A stretch of DNA of 64,000 bases from Mesorhizobium loti. Lineage in GTDB: Bacteria > Pseudomonadota > Alphaproteobacteria > Rhizobiales > Rhizobiaceae. Positions 56,927-64,000 of this stretch are shown here, one piece after another. The translations under genes and the position numbers were made by a program. How positions within the stretch are numbered: the stretch's first letter is position 1; each line of letters opens with the position of its first letter. The stretch lies in contig NZ_CP033334.1 of the NCBI RefSeq assembly GCF_013170705.1, positions 4,317,501 to 4,381,500 on the forward strand, written 5' to 3'. Under the pieces are notes generated by a model that worked only from the letters and a program-made list of their open reading frames with translations, did not search any database and was not told where the DNA came from.

Positions 56927-58986
56927 AGCAGCAGGCGCAGCGCCTCGCCGCGATCGGACTGCAGCTCGGGGTCGCGCGACAGGATCAGCCTCGCATCGTC
57001 GCGGGCGGCTTCCAGCAGATCGGCATGCGCCTCGATGCGCGCGACCTGGAACCCCGGCGTGCCGGACTGGCGGGTCCCCAAGAGCTCGCCTTCGCCGCGC
57101 AGTTTGAGGTCTTCCTCGGCGATCAAAAAGCCGTCCTCGGTCTCACGCATCACCGACAGCCGGCGTTTTGCTGTCTCGCCGAGCGGATCCTTGTAGAGCA
57201 GCACGCAGGAGGAGGGCTTGTCGCCGCGCCCAACGCGGCCACGCAGCTGGTGCAACTGCGCAAGGCCAAAGCGTTCGGCATGCTCGATGACCATGACGGT
57301 GGCGTCCGGTACGTCGACACCGACCTCGATGACCGTGGTGGCGATCAGGATGCGGGTCTCGCCCTCCTTGAAGGCGCGCATGGCCTCGTCCTTCTCGGCG
57401 CCCTTCATGCGGCCATGGACGAGGCCGATGCGGTCGCCGAACAGCGGCTTCAGCGAAGCGAATCGGTCCTCGGCCGACATCAGCTTGATCTCTTCCGATT
57501 CTTCCACCAGCGGGCAGATCCAGTAGATCTTCTGGCCTCCGGCGACCGCGTCCTCCATGCGGCCAACCAGTTCGTCGAGACGCTCGAGCGGCAGCGTGAC
57601 GGTGCGGATCGGCTGGCGGCCGGCCGGCTTTTCCGTCAGCTTCGAGACATCCATGTCGCCGAAGGCGGTCAGCACCAGCGTGCGTGGGATAGGCGTCGCG
57701 GTCATCACCAGCATGTCGGGCGCATCGCCCTTGGCGGTGATGGCGAGCCGTTGGTGAACGCCGAAGCGATGCTGTTCGTCGATCACGGCCAGGACCAGGT
57801 CGTGGAAGGTGACCGTCTCCTGGAACAGGGCGTGGGTGCCGACGACGATATCGATCTCGCCGCTCGCCAGACCAGCCAGCGTTTCGGTGCGTTCGCGGCC
57901 CTTCTCGCGGCCGGTGAGGATGGCGATGCGCAGCCCGACCTTGGCGGCAAGCGGCGCGATCGTCGCCAGATGCTGGCGCGCCAGGATTTCGGTCGGCGCC
58001 ATCAGTGCCGCCTGGCCGCCCGCCTCGACGGCGCGCGCCATGGCCAGCAGGGCGACCACCGTCTTACCCGAACCGACATCGCCTTGCAGAAGCCGCAGCA
58101 TGCGTTCGGGATCGGCTAGGTCCGCATTGATTTCGGCGAGGGCGAATTCCTGGCTTGCGGTGAGCGAATAGGGAAGGGCCGCACGCAGTTTCTCGACGAT
58201 GCGGCCGTCGCCGACCAAGGGACGGCCGGACAGACGGCGGATCTTTGCCCGCACCAGCGCCAGCGAGACCTGGCCCGCGAGCAACTCGTCATAGGCAAGA
58301 CGCCGCCAGGCAGCGCCGTCGATGGAAACGTCGATCGGGTCCGCCGGATTGTGGATACGGGTGAGCGCGTCGGCAAAGGTGGGAAAGGTATGCCGGCGCA
58401 TGAAGGCGCCGTCCTGCCATTCCGGTAATTCGGGCAAGCGTGCCAGCGCCTGGCCGATCGCCCGGCGCAGCACCTTGCCCGAGAGCCCTGCGGTCAGCGG
58501 ATAGACCGGTTCGACCAGCGGCAGGTTTTCCGCCTCGCTGGCCAGCGCGATATGATCGGGGTGGACCATGGTCGGGCGGCCGTTGAACCATTCCATGCGG
58601 CCCGAGACCACGACATGCTCGCCGATAGGCATCGTCTTTTCGAGGTAGGCGGCGTGCGCATGGAAAAAGGTCAGGCCGATTTCGCCGGTATCGTCATGGG
58701 CGTAGACCCTGTAGGGCACGGACCTGTTGCCGCGCGGCGGAGGCTGGTGACGGTCGATGCGCAGGTCGAGCGTGACGATCTGGCCTTCCGCGGAACCTGC
58801 GATGCCCGGCCGGCTCCGGCGGTCGATGACGGTATGCGGCAGCACGAACAGAAGGTCGCCCGCGCGGGCCGCGCGATCGCCAAGATCAGCGGCGACGACC
58901 TTCTCGATCAACGCGCCAACCTTCGGCCCGACGCCGGCAAGCGAAGTGATCGGGACGAACAGCGGATCGAGTATGGAAGGACGCAT
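56878..58986 (-). CDS. recG: ATP-dependent DNA helicase RecG
   Basis: A 702-residue helicase that remodels stalled forks and branched DNA. An N-terminal wedge/OB domain (about residues 60-150) is followed by the motor, with Walker A GDVGSGKTVVALLA, DEQH box AVIDEQHRFGVHQR and motif VI LHQLRGRVGRGDKPS. ATG 58986. It is divergent from sdhE (92-base gap) and convergent with the DUF502 gene. Confidence 0.96.
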   Translation of the reverse strand: MRPSILDPLFVPITSLAGVGPKVGALIEKVVAADLGDRAARAGDLLFVLPHTVIDRRSRPGIAGSAEGQIVTLDLRIDRHQPPPRGNRSVPYRVYAHDDTGEIGLTFFHAHAAYLEKTMPIGEHVVVSGRMEWFNGRPTMVHPDHIALASEAENLPLVEPVYPLTAGLSGKVLRRAIGQALARLPELPEWQDGAFMRRHTFPTFADALTRIHNPADPIDVSIDGAAWRRLAYDELLAGQVSLALVRAKIRRLSGRPLVGDGRIVEKLRAALPYSLTASQEFALAEINADLADPERMLRLLQGDVGSGKTVVALLAMARAVEAGGQAALMAPTEILARQHLATIAPLAAKVGLRIAILTGREKGRERTETLAGLASGEIDIVVGTHALFQETVTFHDLVLAVIDEQHRFGVHQRLAITAKGDAPDMLVMTATPIPRTLVLTAFGDMDVSKLTEKPAGRQPIRTVTLPLERLDELVGRMEDAVAGGQKIYWICPLVEESEEIKLMSAEDRFASLKPLFGDRIGLVHGRMKGAEKDEAMRAFKEGETRILIATTVIEVGVDVPDATVMVIEHAERFGLAQLHQLRGRVGRGDKPSSCVLLYKDPLGETAKRRLSVMRETEDGFLIAEEDLKLRGEGELLGTRQSGTPGFQVARIEAHADLLEAARDDARLILSRDPELQSDRGEALRLLLYLFGRDEAVRLLRAG

Positions 58987-59021
58987 AATGTCAGCTTATG
59001 TCGCGACGGCCTCAGCGCAAG

Positions 59022-59050
59022 GCTGACAGCACCTTCTATCCACGCTATAT
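59022..59050 (+). promoter_or_regulatory. candidate promoter of sdhE
   Basis: GCTGAC (59022-59027) and CTATAT (59045-59050), 17 bases apart, match the rhizobial promoter form well. The sdhE ATG is 29 bases downstream of the -10. Confidence 0.5.
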
Positions 59051-59078
59051 GCGCCGCAGCAAGCGAGGATGCGGCACA

Positions 59079-59366
59079 ATGACCGGAACGAAACGATCAA
59101 GCGAGGGGCTGGACGCCCACCGCCGCAAGCTCTTGTTCCGTTCCTGGCATCGCGGCATGCGCGAGATGGATCTGATCCTCGGCACGTTCGCCGACGCGGA
59201 GATCGGTGCCTTGACCGACGAGGAAATCGACCAATATGAGAGGCTCCTCGACATTCCCGACACCGAATTCCTGCCGTTGATCACCGGCGAACGGCCGATC
59301 CCGGCGGATATCGATTGCGCCGTCCTGCAAAAGATCCTGGCGTCCCGCCGGACCATGACATTCTGA
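59079..59366 (+). CDS. sdhE: succinate dehydrogenase assembly factor (FAD assembly factor SdhE)
   Basis: A 95-residue protein of the SdhE/Sdh5 (DUF339) family that helps attach FAD covalently to the succinate dehydrogenase flavoprotein. The signature RGxxE is in WHRGMREMDLILG, and the helical YERLLDIPDTEFLPLITG follows. GCGAGGA upstream supports ATG 59079; an in-frame start at 58998 lies upstream of the candidate promoter. Between divergent recG and downstream mfd, its usual place in alphaproteobacteria. sdh genes themselves are not in the window. Confidence 0.93.
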   Translation: MTGTKRSSEGLDAHRRKLLFRSWHRGMREMDLILGTFADAEIGALTDEEIDQYERLLDIPDTEFLPLITGERPIPADIDCAVLQKILASRRTMTF

Positions 59367-59372
59367 ACAAAA

Positions 59373-59416
59373 GCAATTCCAGGAAAAGTGCGAAGCGGTT
59401 TTCCGTCCGGAATTGC
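59373..59416. repeat. dispersed 44-bp palindromic repeat, copy 1 of tandem pair
   Basis: Begins GCAATTCCAGGAAAAGTG and ends GTCCGGAATTGC. Outer arms of about 8 bases pair (GCAATTCC/GGAATTGC) and an inner GGAAAA/TTTTCC pair extends the stem. It lies 7 bases after the sdhE stop. Confidence 0.9.
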
Positions 59417-59432
59417 GACAAACTGAAAACAA

Positions 59433-59476
59433 GCAATTCCAGGAAAAGCGCGAAACGGTTTTCCCATGGGAATTGC
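59433..59476. repeat. dispersed 44-bp palindromic repeat, copy 2 of tandem pair
   Basis: Same element as copy 1 with a few base differences, starting exactly 60 bases downstream in the same orientation. It ends 22 bases before the mfd ATG, so its stem could affect mfd expression. Confidence 0.9.
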
Positions 59477-59497
59477 GATAAACAAGACCGTGATTTG

Positions 59498-62995
<3,498 letters not shown>

Positions 62996-63129
62996 CCTAC
63001 CCTGCCCATTCGCCAGCGCTGAAATTCCGGTCTAGAATAGGAAATCGGCTTCGTGTATGGAGCCGCCAACCCATATAGGGGTGGAAATGCGGGCGAGGGT
63101 GTTCGCCGGAAAGAGCGTTGGGTGCAGCG

Positions 63130-64000
63130 ATGACGAAATGGTCGCCGAATTCGTGGAGAGCAAAGCCGATCAAGCAGGTTCCTGCCTATCCGGATCTTGC
63201 CGCGCTGAAAAACACGGAAGCCCAGCTCGCGACCTTTCCGCCTCTGGTTTTTGCCGGTGAGGCACGCAAGCTGAAGAAGCAACTCGCCGCGGTCGCAGCC
63301 GGCGAAGCCTTCCTGCTCCAGGGTGGCGATTGCGCCGAGAGCTTTGCCGAACATGGCGCCGACAACATCCGCGACTTCTTCCGCGTCTTCCTGCAGATGT
63401 CGGTGGTGCTCACCTTCGCCGGCGCGCAGCCTGTGGTGAAGGTCGGCCGCGTTGCCGGCCAGTTCGCCAAGCCGCGTTCGTCCGACAATGAGACCAAGGG
63501 CGAGGTGACGTTGCCGAGCTATCGCGGCGACATCATCAACGGTATCGAATTCGACCAGAAATCGCGCATTCCCGATCCCGCGCGCCAGGAAATGGCCTAC
63601 CGCCAGTCGGCGGCGACGCTCAACCTTCTGCGCGCCTTCGCGCAGGGCGGCTATGCCAGCCTGGAGAACGTGCATCGCTGGATGCTCGGCTTCGTGTCCG
63701 ACAGCCCGCAGGGCGAGAAGTACGAGTCGCTCGCCAACCGCATCACCGAGACGATGGACTTCATGAAGGCCGTCGGCATCACCTCGGAGACCAATTACGC
63801 GCTGCGCGAGACCGATTTCTACACCAGCCACGAGGCTTTGCTGCTCGGCTACGAAGAGGCGCTGACCCGCGTCGATTCGACCTCCGGCGACTGGTACGCC
63901 ACGTCGGGCCATATGATCTGGATCGGCGACCGCACGCGCCAGCCCGACCATGCCCATGTTGAATATTGCCGCGGCATCAAGAACCCGCTCGGCCTGAAAT
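63130..64000 (+). CDS. aroG: class II 3-deoxy-7-phosphoheptulonate synthase, 3' end missing
   Basis: The first 290 codons of a plant-type (class II) DAHP synthase, which joins phosphoenolpyruvate and erythrose-4-phosphate in the first step of the shikimate pathway. Start ATG 63130 ([20 protein letters not shown]). The metal- and substrate-site motif is [15 protein letters not shown]; further conserved stretches are [31 protein letters not shown] and [22 protein letters not shown]. Full proteins are about 460 residues, so roughly a third lies beyond the window. Symbol usage in rhizobia varies (aroF/aroG). Confidence 0.95.
   Translation, partial: MTKWSPNSWRAKPIKQVPAYPDLAALKNTEAQLATFPPLVFAGEARKLKKQLAAVAAGEAFLLQGGDCAESFAEHGADNIRDFFRVFLQMSVVLTFAGAQPVVKVGRVAGQFAKPRSSDNETKGEVTLPSYRGDIINGIEFDQKSRIPDPARQEMAYRQSAATLNLLRAFAQGGYASLENVHRWMLGFVSDSPQGEKYESLANRITETMDFMKAVGITSETNYALRETDFYTSHEALLLGYEEALTRVDSTSGDWYATSGHMIWIGDRTRQPDHAHVEYCRGIKNPLGLK

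Noticed and set aside
59373..59476. Two repeats with a spacer, considered as a CRISPR-like array
   Set aside because: Only two palindromic units with one 16-bp spacer, no cas genes, and other single copies lie elsewhere in the window.
63057..63260. Short frame starting MEPPTHIG considered as a leader peptide for the DAHP synthase gene
   Set aside because: No run of aromatic codons and it overlaps the true gene start in another frame; no attenuator stems seen.

Overview
The window reads as chromosomal DNA of a Rhizobiales alphaproteobacterium, most probably Mesorhizobium or a close Phyllobacteriaceae relative. This rests on high GC, divK-pleD next to a DUF3572 gene, DUF2125 and DUF983 genes, the order glmU-glmS-DUF502-recG-sdhE-mfd, CTTGAC/CTATAT-like promoters, and a 44-bp GCAATTCC...GGAATTGC palindrome dispersed between genes. 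The species call is inference; no rRNA, tRNA, CRISPR array, transposase or phage gene was seen.

Layout. Positions 1-4825 hold the end of a Tad/Flp pilus locus: cpaF (5' end outside the window), tadB, tadC, an exported unknown and a TadD-like lipoprotein, then a membrane diguanylate cyclase. Positions 6181-10790 hold the glycine cleavage operon gcvT-gcvH-gcvP on the minus strand behind a tandem glycine riboswitch. Positions 10905-16000 carry a duplicated-module unknown, a molybdopterin oxidoreductase/cytochrome b/GNAT operon, DUF1345 and DUF188 genes, and gfa with its class III alcohol dehydrogenase (formaldehyde detoxification). Positions 17313-32136 hold pccA, dnaE, an ion channel, a DMT exporter, dinB, a DUF2125 gene, a HAD gene, DUF3572, divK and pleD.

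Positions 32137-42530 look like an accessory block set between pleD and rpmG. It has a candidate small RNA, an FAD monooxygenase, a GlxA-type regulator divergent from a DJ-1/PfpI gene, and an operon of a FadR-type regulator, a PLP C-S lyase-like gene interrupted by an in-frame TAG, and a complete CUT1 sugar ABC transporter. Core genes resume at rpmG and run through a NIF3/CutA-like gene, an MFS gene, a NUDIX gene, a DUF983 gene, rnr and topA. After a small exported protein and a CcdA-like gene come glmU, glmS, DUF502, recG, sdhE, mfd and the 5' part of a class II DAHP synthase gene that runs off the end.

Most of the window is housekeeping. The items most worth checking are the amber codon in the PLP gene, the candidate sRNA with a CCUCCU loop, the duplicated-module protein at 10905, the Tat-lipoprotein molybdoenzyme operon, the zinc-ribbon channel and the dispersed palindromes. 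I did not find a clear new defence or mobile system.
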